From: Dethiosulfatibacter sp. | GTDB taxonomy: Bacteria; Bacillota_A; Clostridia; Tissierellales; Dethiosulfatibacteraceae | Direction of reading: 5' to 3' | Assembly: GCA_019084435.1 (NCBI GenBank) | Contig: JAHRFV010000042.1 | Span: forward strand, 1 to 9,191 | Length of the DNA: 9,191 nucleotides | Shown here: one piece after another, positions 1 through 6,589 of the stretch | Numbering within the stretch: the first letter of the stretch is position 1 | Layout of the letters: each line of letters opens with the position of its first letter | Notes under the pieces: generated by a model | The model's database searches: none | What the model was told of the DNA's origin: nothing | What the model saw: the letters and a program-made list of their open reading frames with translations, nothing else | Position numbers and translations under genes: made by a program

Positions 1-10
1 ATAGGAGACT

Positions 11-99
11 AACTATTAAAAGTCAATAGTATTCATGAATAGTTTAAGATTTAAATATAGGCATACCCAATAAGCCTTCAAATCAAAGAATTTTGAAGG
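11..99. repeat. hairpins in the transposase 3' flank
   Basis: Two inverted repeats occupy the non-coding stretch after the transposase. AACTATT (11-17) pairs with AATAGTT (38-44), enclosing the 10-bp palindrome ATTCATGAAT (31-40). CCTTCAAA (75-82) pairs with TTTGAAGG (92-99) around a 9-base loop. Neither is followed by a convincing T-tract in the transposase direction. They could be weak terminators or, in IS1111-type elements, part of a bridge RNA encoded at this end. Confidence 0.5.
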
Positions 100-136
100 A
101 AATAGGTTTTAAGATTGATAGAGGCCACTACATCAT

Positions 137-1306
137 CTATCGAAGTTTAGAAGGATCAAAAGGAACATTGGTTGTTTCCAGGGTATAGATAACACGAATG
201 AGTTTTTTTGCAACATGACTTAAAGCTACCCGGTGAGGCTTCCCTTCCTTACGTTTTTTATGATAGTAAGCTGCAAACACCATATTATTCATGATAAGAG
301 GCATCGTGCAGTTCATAAGCGCGTAGCGAAGATGAGATGATCCACGCTTCACCATCTTTCCTGTAAAGGCCATTGTCCCTGATTGAAAATATCCCGGTTC
401 CAAGCCAGCAAAGGAAAGCATTTGGGATGGAGAAGGAAACTGATTGACATCACCATATTCAGAATAGATGATAGCCGCAGAAATGGGGCCAATACCAGGA
501 ATGGTAAGCATGCGGGGATTTAATTCCGTAATCAATGAAATGATCTCTGATTCCAATCGTTGCACTTCCGTATCAACCAAACGATAAAGGTTAAGAACGC
601 TGAGGAGTTGGGTTTCGAAAATATCATTAGAATCCCCAACCGTATTAGCCGCCAGATCCTTGAGCACGAGAAATCGCTGCATTGAAAATTTACCCCGAGA
701 CACGCATCTGATTGGATCATAAGAAGTTGTCTTCATGCGAGCCATTTTATCAGGCGTATGATATTTCTCCAGCAAAAAAAGAGCGGTCTGACTGAAACGA
801 TTTTTGAAAAAAGGCTTGAATTCAGGGAAGATATGGTCAAGGATATTGGTAAGTTTGACCATATAGAGGGTACGCTGTCGAACCAAAGTGTCTCTCAAAC
901 GCGTTAATGACTTTAAGGAATAGGTGTGATAAAATCCAATAGGATAGGGTTTGTAATCAACCGTCATCAGCCAATGAGCGATTGAGCGCGCATCAATTGA
1001 ATCGTTTTTGGTTTTCCTCAAAGTCTGGGAATGAATGTACTTGCTGATCAGAGCGGGGTTAGATTCCATGAAGCTGTAGTGGGCGTTCTCTAGGAATCGT
1101 TTCAGATTAGAGGTGTAGTGGCCGGTTGCTTCAAATCCTATTCTTATGTTATGAGAATCATCAAGAGATTTAAGAGTGGAGAGAAGAACAGAGAAACCGG
1201 TCTGAGAATTGGCAATCACAAGATGACTGACAACAACTTCACCTAAATCATTGAGAATAAAGCAGTCATGCTTGTACTTTGAAACATCGATACCGACAAA
1301 GTACAT
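137..1306 (-). CDS. IS110-family transposase (DEDD recombinase)
   Basis: This 389-residue protein is the recombinase of the insertion sequence; in this family it excises and inserts the element, guided by an element-encoded bridge RNA. The N-terminal RuvC-like domain starts with GIDVSK (Asp7), followed by FEATGHY (Glu59) and TKNDSIDARSIA (Asp102, Asp105), giving a complete DEDD set. The C-terminal Tnp_20 domain has PGIGPISAA at 270-278, then FQSGTM with the presumed catalytic Ser309, and KRGSSHLRYAL at 320-330. The start is supported by AAGGAGG with seven bases before the ATG on the minus strand. The gene ends in TAG, and a second in-frame TAG follows two codons later. No frameshift or internal stop is seen, so it is probably functional. 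Confidence 0.96.
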   Translation of the reverse strand: MYFVGIDVSKYKHDCFILNDLGEVVVSHLVIANSQTGFSVLLSTLKSLDDSHNIRIGFEATGHYTSNLKRFLENAHYSFMESNPALISKYIHSQTLRKTKNDSIDARSIAHWLMTVDYKPYPIGFYHTYSLKSLTRLRDTLVRQRTLYMVKLTNILDHIFPEFKPFFKNRFSQTALFLLEKYHTPDKMARMKTTSYDPIRCVSRGKFSMQRFLVLKDLAANTVGDSNDIFETQLLSVLNLYRLVDTEVQRLESEIISLITELNPRMLTIPGIGPISAAIIYSEYGDVNQFPSPSQMLSFAGLEPGYFQSGTMAFTGKMVKRGSSHLRYALMNCTMPLIMNNMVFAAYYHKKRKEGKPHRVALSHVAKKLIRVIYTLETTNVPFDPSKLR

Positions 1307-1447
1307 GGGAATACCTCCTTAGAAAATGGGATTGTAGCACTGTTGTTTTCCACAAGAAATTCGACCGTGTAATCTCGAAAATGAAACGTCAAAGCGTTAA
1401 CTAACTGATTACCATTGAAGACGAAAAACTGTGGTCTGAGTCTCCTA
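1307..1447 (-). ncRNA. candidate bridge-RNA region at transposase 5' side
   Basis: In the IS110 group a bridge RNA is encoded between the left end and the transposase start, and this is that interval. Read on the minus strand it has short self-complementary segments: TTCGA/TCGAA around a 10-base loop, AACG/CGTT around a 6-base loop, and a longer-range CCACA/TGTGG pairing. There is no credible coding frame. A TATAAT hexamer on the minus strand (1504 to 1499) lies upstream, but its TTGAAA partner is only 14 bases away, a poor spacing. If the element belongs to the IS1111 branch, the bridge RNA would instead be in the 1-136 flank. The call rests on position and weak structure only. Confidence 0.3.
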
Positions 1448-1598
1448 ATAACAGTCAAGGCTGTACAAAAACAGGTACAAATCCACAGTGCTTAACTTAT
1501 TATACCGAAGTAAATGAGTTTCAAGATATAAAAAAACAAAGAAAGGAAAATATAATCCAATCACCTATTAAAGGATAATTAGATTATACGAGATTAAA
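1448..1598 (+). other. spacer between IS and BCCT gene
   Basis: No gene is seen here. It holds minus-strand TATAAT (1504 to 1499) and plus-strand TATAAT at 1551-1556, but the plus-strand hexamer has no recognisable -35 at 16-18 bases. ACTGTGG (1428-1434) is repeated inverted as CCACAGT (1483-1489), and AGCACTGT (1336-1343) is repeated inverted as ACAGTGCT (1485-1492). Repeats of 7-8 bp at this spacing can arise by chance. AAAGGAT at 1570-1576 is too far from the BCCT start to be its ribosome binding site. Confidence 0.4.
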
Positions 1599-2966
1599 AT
1601 GAAAAAAGAAAACTTTTGGAATCCAGTGTTTACAATATCTTTAATAGTATCAGTTATTATAGTTGGTCTTGGTGTTGTTTTACCAGATGGTTTTGCAAGC
1701 TTAACATCAGCATCATTTGATTTTTTGGTAGGTAACTTTGGTTGGTTTTATATTATAACAATGTCATCATTCGTGGTATTTTCACTTGTGATGTTATTTA
1801 GTAAGTACGGTGATATTAAATTAGGTAAGCCAGATGATAAACCTGAGTATAGCTTAATGTCATGGTTTGGTATGCTTTTTAGTGCAGGCATGGGTGTAGG
1901 TCTAATATTCTTCGGCGTAGCAGAGCCATTATTCCACTTTGGTGGACCACTGACTGGTATCGCACCAGAATCTGCAGCAGCACTTGACTTTGCTTTTAGA
2001 AAGTCATTTTTACACTGGGGATTACATCCTTGGGCAGCTTATGCAGTTATGGCATTAGCTTTAGCTTATATGCAGTTTAGAAGAGAAGAAACAGGTCTTA
2101 TTAGTAGTATCTTTATTCCTCTAATTGGAAGAGAGAAAGCAACCGGGCCAATAGGCAAGACAATCGATATCTTAGCAATATTTGCTACAGTTGCTGGTGT
2201 GGCATCCTCCCTTGGAATGGCAACAATGCAGATCAATGGTGGATTGAATGGATTAGTGGGATTACCATTTAATACAGGTGTTCAATTGGCTATTATTGGG
2301 ATTATAACATTCCTGTTTGTTTTAACTGCAGTAATGGGAATTGAAAAAGGTATTAAGCTCGTATCAGATATGAATATTACACTATGTTTTGGATTAATGT
2401 TGGTAGCATTCTTAGTAGGGCCAAAAGTTGAAATATTAAATAACTTAAGTAACTCAGTAGGTTTATATTTAGCAGGCCTTATTCCAGATAGTTTTGCGAT
2501 ATCCGGTGAGCCATGGTACGGTTGGTGGACAGTATTTTACTGGGCTTGGTGGATTGCTTGGGCGCCATTTGTTGGAACATTTATAGCGAGAATATCTAAA
2601 GGAAGAACAATCAGACAATTTATTGCTGGCGTTTTAATTGCACCAACAATTATGAGTTTCTTCTGGTTCTCAATATTTGGAACCGTTGGTGTTAAGGTGT
2701 ATGATAAAATCGGTGCTTTTAGTACAGAAACAGCATTCTTCCAAGTATTTGAGCATTATCCTTTAGGAACATTATTATCTGGTGTAGCAGTAGTATTATT
2801 AACTACTTTCTTTATTACATCAGCTAATTCAGCAACATTTGTAATGGGTATGTTCTCAGAAGGTGGAAATTTAAATCCAGGTACGCCTAAGAAAATAGTT
2901 TGGGGACTAGTAACAGCAGGCTTAGCAGCAGTATTATTGATTGCAGGCGGGCTAAATGCATTATAG
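1599..2966 (+). CDS. BCCT-family betaine-type transporter, cut short by in-frame TAG
   Basis: BCCT proteins are cation-coupled carriers of glycine betaine, choline or carnitine in the cytoplasmic membrane. The open part is 455 residues of alternating hydrophobic segments. GMGVGLIFFGVAEP (residues 97-110) matches the conserved glycine-rich TM3 region, and the tryptophan-rich signature from Trp306 to Trp321 (WYGWWTVFYWAWWIAW) is characteristic of the family. Frame 1 continues after TAG at 2964-2966 for 44 more codons to TAA at 3099-3101, giving about 500 residues, the normal family length. The ATG at 1599 has only a weak GAG-type ribosome binding site, but the MKKENFWNPVF beginning is typical. 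The gene lies 23 bp before trxB and may be cotranscribed with it, suggesting betaine uptake for the reductase; the exact substrate is inferred. Confidence 0.9.
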   Translation: MKKENFWNPVFTISLIVSVIIVGLGVVLPDGFASLTSASFDFLVGNFGWFYIITMSSFVVFSLVMLFSKYGDIKLGKPDDKPEYSLMSWFGMLFSAGMGVGLIFFGVAEPLFHFGGPLTGIAPESAAALDFAFRKSFLHWGLHPWAAYAVMALALAYMQFRREETGLISSIFIPLIGREKATGPIGKTIDILAIFATVAGVASSLGMATMQINGGLNGLVGLPFNTGVQLAIIGIITFLFVLTAVMGIEKGIKLVSDMNITLCFGLMLVAFLVGPKVEILNNLSNSVGLYLAGLIPDSFAISGEPWYGWWTVFYWAWWIAWAPFVGTFIARISKGRTIRQFIAGVLIAPTIMSFFWFSIFGTVGVKVYDKIGAFSTETAFFQVFEHYPLGTLLSGVAVVLLTTFFITSANSATFVMGMFSEGGNLNPGTPKKIVWGLVTAGLAAVLLIAGGLNAL

Positions 2967-3101
2967 ACAGGATCTATCGTTGCGGCTTTCCCATTTGCAT
3001 TTGTAATGATTGCAGCGATGGTCTCTTTTGCTAAAGCTTTAAAAGGCGATGCTGCTTTTATGGCTGAGCAGAAAGTGATTTCAGATAAGAAGCTAGGATA
3101 A
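2964..3101 (+). pseudogene. amber codon and severed 3' end of the BCCT gene
   Basis: The TAG at 2964-2966 falls in GGLNAL-stop-TGSIVAAFPFAF, where the family normally reads GGLxALQT. A single CAG-to-TAG transition would explain it. The 44 codons after it stay in frame, encode a recognisable last membrane segment and a charged tail ending in SDKKLG, and end in TAA. The good preservation suggests a recent mutation, a base-calling error, or readthrough of UAG. As written, the protein would lack the final transmembrane helix. Confidence 0.8.
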
Positions 3102-3124
3102 ATGATAGAGAAAGGAAGAACATA

Positions 3125-4072
3125 ATGAACAAGGTATATGATTTAATCATTATCGGCGCTGGTCCCGCAGGACTATCCGCAGGACTATATGCATCCAGAG
3201 CAAAAATGGATGTGCTGATATTAGAGAAGGAAAACAAGGGAGGCCAAATCGTCACAACAAGTGATGTGGCAAACTATCCCGGATCAATACGCAATGCTAC
3301 AGGTCCAACACTGATAGCTAGGATGGTAGAACAGTGTGAAGAATTTGGCACACAGTTTGAAAAAGGAACCGTTCAAGAGGTGGATTTTTCTGATGACATC
3401 AAAAAACTGACATTAAGTGATGGAAAAGAACTCCAAGCTAAATCTGTGATTATAGCGACAGGAGCCTATCCAAGAAAACTAGACGTTCTTGGAGAGAAAA
3501 GGCTTACGGGAAAAGGCGTCTCCTACTGTGCCACCTGTGATGCGGATTTTTTCACCGATATGGAAATATACTGTGTCGGTGGGGGAGACTCAGCAGTTGA
3601 GGAAGCATTATTCCTAACGAAATTCGCCTCAAAAGTGACCATCATTCACAGAAGAGATGAACTGAGAGCAGCAAAATCAATACAGGATAAAGCCTTTAAA
3701 AATCCCAAAATCGATTTTATCTGGAACAGTGTCATCGATGAAATTCGTGGTGACGGGATTGTTGAAGAAATGGTCTTAAAAAACACGCAAACAGGTGAAA
3801 AAACGATCATCACGGCAGATGAAGAATTTGGGACCTTTGGAATATTTGTTTTTGTTGGCTACATACCAAATACAGATGTATTCAAAGATCAAATAGAAGT
3901 TAACGACAAAGGGTATATTGAAACATGTGACAATCTAAAAACTTCAAAACCAGGCGTCTTTGCTGCTGGAGACATCAGAGAAAAATCTCTACGACAGGTT
4001 ATAACCGCAGCTGCTGACGGTGCTATTGCGGCTATTCAAGCAGAAAAATACATATCAAGCAAAGAATATTAA
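3125..4072 (+). CDS. trxB: Thioredoxin reductase (NADPH-type, FAD)
   Basis: This flavoenzyme reduces thioredoxin in the cytoplasm; here it would supply electrons to regenerate GrdA. The 315-residue length is normal for bacterial TrxB. The FAD-binding start has GAGPAG at residues 11-16. The redox-active pair is CATC, Cys135 and Cys138. The second nucleotide-binding fold has GGGDSA at 152-157 followed by HRRDELRA at 175-182, the arginine-rich pattern associated with NADPH preference. Near the C-terminus, [12 protein letters not shown] is the usual second FAD contact. A GGAAG ribosome binding site precedes the ATG, and trxA follows after 14 bp. Pairing with trxA and grdA is the arrangement known from glycine- and betaine-reducing clostridia. 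Confidence 0.97.
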   Translation: MNKVYDLIIIGAGPAGLSAGLYASRAKMDVLILEKENKGGQIVTTSDVANYPGSIRNATGPTLIARMVEQCEEFGTQFEKGTVQEVDFSDDIKKLTLSDGKELQAKSVIIATGAYPRKLDVLGEKRLTGKGVSYCATCDADFFTDMEIYCVGGGDSAVEEALFLTKFASKVTIIHRRDELRAAKSIQDKAFKNPKIDFIWNSVIDEIRGDGIVEEMVLKNTQTGEKTIITADEEFGTFGIFVFVGYIPNTDVFKDQIEVNDKGYIETCDNLKTSKPGVFAAGDIREKSLRQVITAAADGAIAAIQAEKYISSKEY

Positions 4073-4086
4073 AAAGGAGGGATAAA

Positions 4087-4404
4087 ATGTTAGAATTGAA
4101 TAAGGACACATTCGAAGAAGAAGTATTAAAAGCAGATGGATTTGTACTGGTGGATTACTGGTCAGACGGATGTGAACCATGTAAAGCTCTAATGCCAAGC
4201 ATCGAAGAGTTATCCGAAAAATATGATGGCAAAGTAAAATTTTGCAAATTAAACACGTCTAAAGCTAGAAGATTAGCTATAAGTCAAAGAGTCATGGGAT
4301 TACCGGCAATATTGCTATACAGAGACGGTGAAAAAGTTGGCGAGTGCACAAAAGAAGAGGCAACACAAAAAAACATAGAAGAAATGATAGAAAAAAACCT
4401 ATAA
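4087..4404 (+). CDS. trxA: Thioredoxin with GCEPC active site
   Basis: This 105-residue thioredoxin passes electrons from TrxB to the oxidised Cys/Sec pair of GrdA. The single thioredoxin fold is complete: the active site is [13 protein letters not shown] with Cys29 and Cys32, and the cis-proline is in VMGLPAIL. The common WCGPC motif is replaced by GCEPC, so the Trp before the first cysteine is Gly and the first dipeptide residue is Glu. Variants of this kind are known from thioredoxins dedicated to glycine reductase in amino-acid-fermenting anaerobes. A strong AAGGAGG at 4074-4080 sits six bases before the ATG. grdA starts 13 bp after the stop, so the two are almost certainly one transcript. 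Confidence 0.96.
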   Translation: MLELNKDTFEEEVLKADGFVLVDYWSDGCEPCKALMPSIEELSEKYDGKVKFCKLNTSKARRLAISQRVMGLPAILLYRDGEKVGECTKEEATQKNIEEMIEKNL

Positions 4405-4417
4405 AAAGGAGAAAAGA

Positions 4418-4891
4418 ATGAGCATATTGAAAAACAAGAAAGTGATTATTATTGGCGATAGAGATGGCGTGCCTGGTCAGGCAATCTCTGAATGCGTCAA
4501 TACTGTTGAGGGAACTGAGATCGTGTTTTCATCAACAGAATGTTTTGTCTGAACTGCAGCAGGTGCAATGGATTTGGAAAATCAAAAAAGGGTTAAGGAT
4601 TTGGAAGAAAAATTTGGTGGAGAAAATATAGTTGTAATACTCGGCTCGGCTGAGGCTGGAACATCAGGCCTGGCAGCGGAAACAGTATCAGCAGGAGACC
4701 CGACATTTGCCGGACCGCTTACAGGTGTGGCCTTAGGCTTAAAAACATATCATGTGGTTGAGAGTGAAATCAAAGCAGAGTTCGATCAAGCCGTATACGA
4801 AGAGCAAGTGGGCATGATGGAAATGGTTCTAGAAGTAGAAGAAATCGAAGAAGAAATGAAATCGATGAGGGATCAGTTCTGTAAATACTAA
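4418..4891 (+). CDS. grdA: Glycine/sarcosine/betaine reductase selenoprotein A, TGA = Sec45
   Basis: GrdA is the small selenoprotein shared by glycine, sarcosine and betaine reductases; its selenocysteine receives the carboxymethyl group from protein B and hands it to protein C. The full gene is 157 residues, starting at ATG 4418 after AAGGAG at 4406-4411, with an in-frame TGA at 4550-4552. Translation across it gives [16 protein letters not shown], the family signature, with redox pair Cys42 and Sec45. The N-terminal [16 protein letters not shown] and the later [18 protein letters not shown] are also typical. An automatic caller that treats TGA as stop would start falsely at 4568 and lose the active site. 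It is the third gene of the trxB-trxA-grdA run and is followed by a terminator. Expression requires SelA/B/C/D functions, which are not in the window. Confidence 0.98.
4550..4570 (+). other. Sec codon with candidate bacterial SECIS stem-loop
   Basis: Bacterial SECIS elements lie within the coding sequence just after the UGA. Here TGCA (4555-4558) can pair with TGCA (4564-4567) around the loop GCAGG, two bases after the TGA. The stem is short. The surrounding codons are constrained by the conserved protein motif, so structure is plausible but not proven by this sequence alone. Confidence 0.5.
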
Positions 4892-4997
4892 AATAAAACA
4901 ACAAACCAAATTTGAATAAATCCAAAAATCCAAAATCCAAACCATTGAGAAAGTCTAGTAGGACTGAAAACGATAGTATTAAAAAAGATGAAAGTAT

Positions 4998-5025
4998 AAA
5001 AAGGTAGGTGTTCATCTACCTTTTT
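4998..5025 (+). terminator. intrinsic terminator between grdA and grdC
   Basis: GGTAG (5003-5007) pairs with CTACC (5016-5020), extended inward by a G-T and a T-A pair to a GTTC loop. It is extended outward by AAAAA (4998-5002) against TTTTT (5021-5025). It ends only eight bases before the grdC ribosome binding site. It could end the trxB-trxA-grdA transcript or partly reduce read-through into grdC. The rest of the 4892-4997 gap shows no gene. Confidence 0.85.
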
Positions 5026-5045
5026 ATCATATGGAGGTATTGAAA

Positions 5046-6578
5046 ATGAATTACTCGGTAATCAAGGCAAGCAGCTACATTCTGGTTCACGCGCCGGATA
5101 TGGTCATACATAATGGAACAACACAAACAATGGAAAAAGCTAAAAACCCTGAAAGTGAATACCTGAAAAAAATTCCTGAGCATCTAAGAACTTTTGAAGA
5201 GGTAGTTAATTATGAACCAAACCAAACATACATTGGCAATATGACACCGGTTGAATTAAAAGATAGGAAATTTCCATGGTATGCCAATCAAAACGGCGAT
5301 GCTTCAAGATTTGGCCAATTTGGAGAGATCATGCCCCTTGATGAATTTATAGCGCTGATTAAAATCTCTGATGTATTTGACTTGGTTCAACTAGAAGAAG
5401 CGTTCACAGAAAGTGTCAAAAAAAAGCTAGAAGAACACCCTCTTTTCACAGATAATGAAATCAATTTACTTAAAACGGGTGTACCAAAAGAAGAAATAGA
5501 AAAATTAGTCAAAGATCATGCAGAAGTATTATACCTAGATGGCAAAGTTGTTGGATGTGTCAAGCAAGCCCATGATATAGATGCCAATCTGACCAGTCAT
5601 ATTATGCTTGAAAATTTGGTCGCTAAGGCGTCTGGCATACTGGCTTTAAAAAATCTAATTGAAAAGAACAACATTGACGTTAAAGATATAGATTATGTCA
5701 TAGAATGCTCTGAAGAAGCCTGCGGCGACATGAACCAAAGAGGTGGCGGAAATTTTGCAAAAGCAATCGCCGAAAGCTGTGGTGCGTTAAATGCGACAGG
5801 ATCAGACTTAAGAGGATTTTGCGCGGCACCGGTACATGCCCTCATCAATGCCGCAAGTCTAGTGCGAGCAGGCACATATGATAATGTTGTCGTGGTAGCA
5901 GGCGGAGCAACCGCAAAGCTTGGAATGAATGGGAAAGATCATGTCAAAAAAGAGATGCCCATCATAGAAGATGTGATAGGAGGATTTGCCATACTTATTA
6001 GTAAAAACGATGGCATCAATCCTATCATCAGAACTGATCTGGTAGGAAAACACAACGTAGGAACCGGGTCATCACCGCAAGCGGTAATAAAAGCTTTAAT
6101 CGCTGATCCTTTAGACAAAGGCAATCTTACTGTAAATGATGTCGATAAGTATTCGGTTGAAATGCAAAATCCAGACATCACAAAACCAGCAGGGGCCGGA
6201 GATGTGCCTGAGGCTAACTATAAAATGATAGCCGCAATCGGTGTAATGAGAAAAGAGATAGAAAGAAAAGATCTGATGGAATTTGTAAATAAGCATGGGA
6301 TGACTGGCTGGGCACCGACGCAAGGACACATCCCATCAGGCGTTCCTTACTTAGGATTTGCACAGAAGGACTTGACTGAAGGCAATCTTAATCGCGTTAT
6401 GTTTGTCGGTAAAGGCTCTTTGTTCTTGGGAAGAATGACAAATCTGTTTGACGGGGTAAGTGTCATCATAGAAAGAAACCAAGGAATTCAGGAAGACAAT
6501 ACAATGAACAAAGAAGAAATCAATAAGATTATTGCAGAAATACTGAGAAAAATCGGCGATGAACTTATAAACCAATAG
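5046..6578 (+). CDS. grdC: Glycine/sarcosine/betaine reductase protein C, subunit beta
   Basis: GrdC and GrdD form protein C, which converts the Se-carboxymethyl group on GrdA to acetyl phosphate. This 510-residue protein resembles the FabH/thiolase-like fold of the family: the N-terminal VIKASSYILVHAPDMVIHNG and the central EEACGDMNQRGGG are characteristic, and Cys259 in RGFCAAPVHAL lies where ketoacyl-synthase-like enzymes carry the active thiol. The C-terminal KEEINKIIAEILRKIGDEL is a usual tail. I chose ATG 5046 because GGAGG at 5033-5037 lies eight bases before it; an ATG at 5031 overlaps that site and would add only five residues. The stop TAG overlaps the grdD ribosome binding site, with 11 bp to the grdD start, so the two are translationally close. 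Confidence 0.96.
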   Translation: MNYSVIKASSYILVHAPDMVIHNGTTQTMEKAKNPESEYLKKIPEHLRTFEEVVNYEPNQTYIGNMTPVELKDRKFPWYANQNGDASRFGQFGEIMPLDEFIALIKISDVFDLVQLEEAFTESVKKKLEEHPLFTDNEINLLKTGVPKEEIEKLVKDHAEVLYLDGKVVGCVKQAHDIDANLTSHIMLENLVAKASGILALKNLIEKNNIDVKDIDYVIECSEEACGDMNQRGGGNFAKAIAESCGALNATGSDLRGFCAAPVHALINAASLVRAGTYDNVVVVAGGATAKLGMNGKDHVKKEMPIIEDVIGGFAILISKNDGINPIIRTDLVGKHNVGTGSSPQAVIKALIADPLDKGNLTVNDVDKYSVEMQNPDITKPAGAGDVPEANYKMIAAIGVMRKEIERKDLMEFVNKHGMTGWAPTQGHIPSGVPYLGFAQKDLTEGNLNRVMFVGKGSLFLGRMTNLFDGVSVIIERNQGIQEDNTMNKEEINKIIAEILRKIGDELINQ

Positions 6579-6589
6579 GAGGTTATTCC

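Larger units (their letters stand above)
1..1458 (-). mobile_element. IS110-family insertion sequence, ends approximate
   Basis: A complete IS110-type transposase gene lies between two non-coding flanks of roughly 130-150 bp, the usual layout of this family. Two end signals are visible. One is a 9-bp inverted repeat, TAGGAGACT at 2-10 and AGTCTCCTA at 1439-1447, resembling subterminal repeats of the IS1111 branch. The other is a 12-of-14 direct match between 13-26 (CTATTAAAAGTCAA) and 1445-1458 (CTAATAACAGTCAA), which could mark donor/target similarity around a CT core read on the minus strand. The two signals imply slightly different boundaries, and the low-coordinate end may lie just outside the window. 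No target duplication is expected for this family and none is seen. The element sits about 140 bp upstream of the BCCT gene, so it may have displaced that gene's original promoter. Confidence 0.75.

Noticed and set aside
1243..1458. Minus-strand ORF of about 71 codons upstream of the transposase
   Set aside because: It overlaps the transposase start in another frame and covers the structured IS end; no recognisable protein or start signal.
2964..2966. Firm claim that UAG encodes pyrrolysine here
   Set aside because: Other genes in the window end naturally in TAG, no pyl gene is visible, and a C-to-T change at a Gln codon is the simpler explanation.
4568..4891. An independent 107-codon gene starting at ATG 4568
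   Set aside because: It is the part of grdA after the selenocysteine TGA; the conserved protein begins at 4418.
4770..5015. Minus-strand ORF of about 80 codons
   Set aside because: It overlaps grdA antisense and runs through the terminator; its composition is low-complexity Leu/Phe/Ser.
5031..5045. ATG at 5031 as the grdC start
   Set aside because: It overlaps the GGAGG ribosome binding site that serves the ATG at 5046, and the added residues are not family-like.
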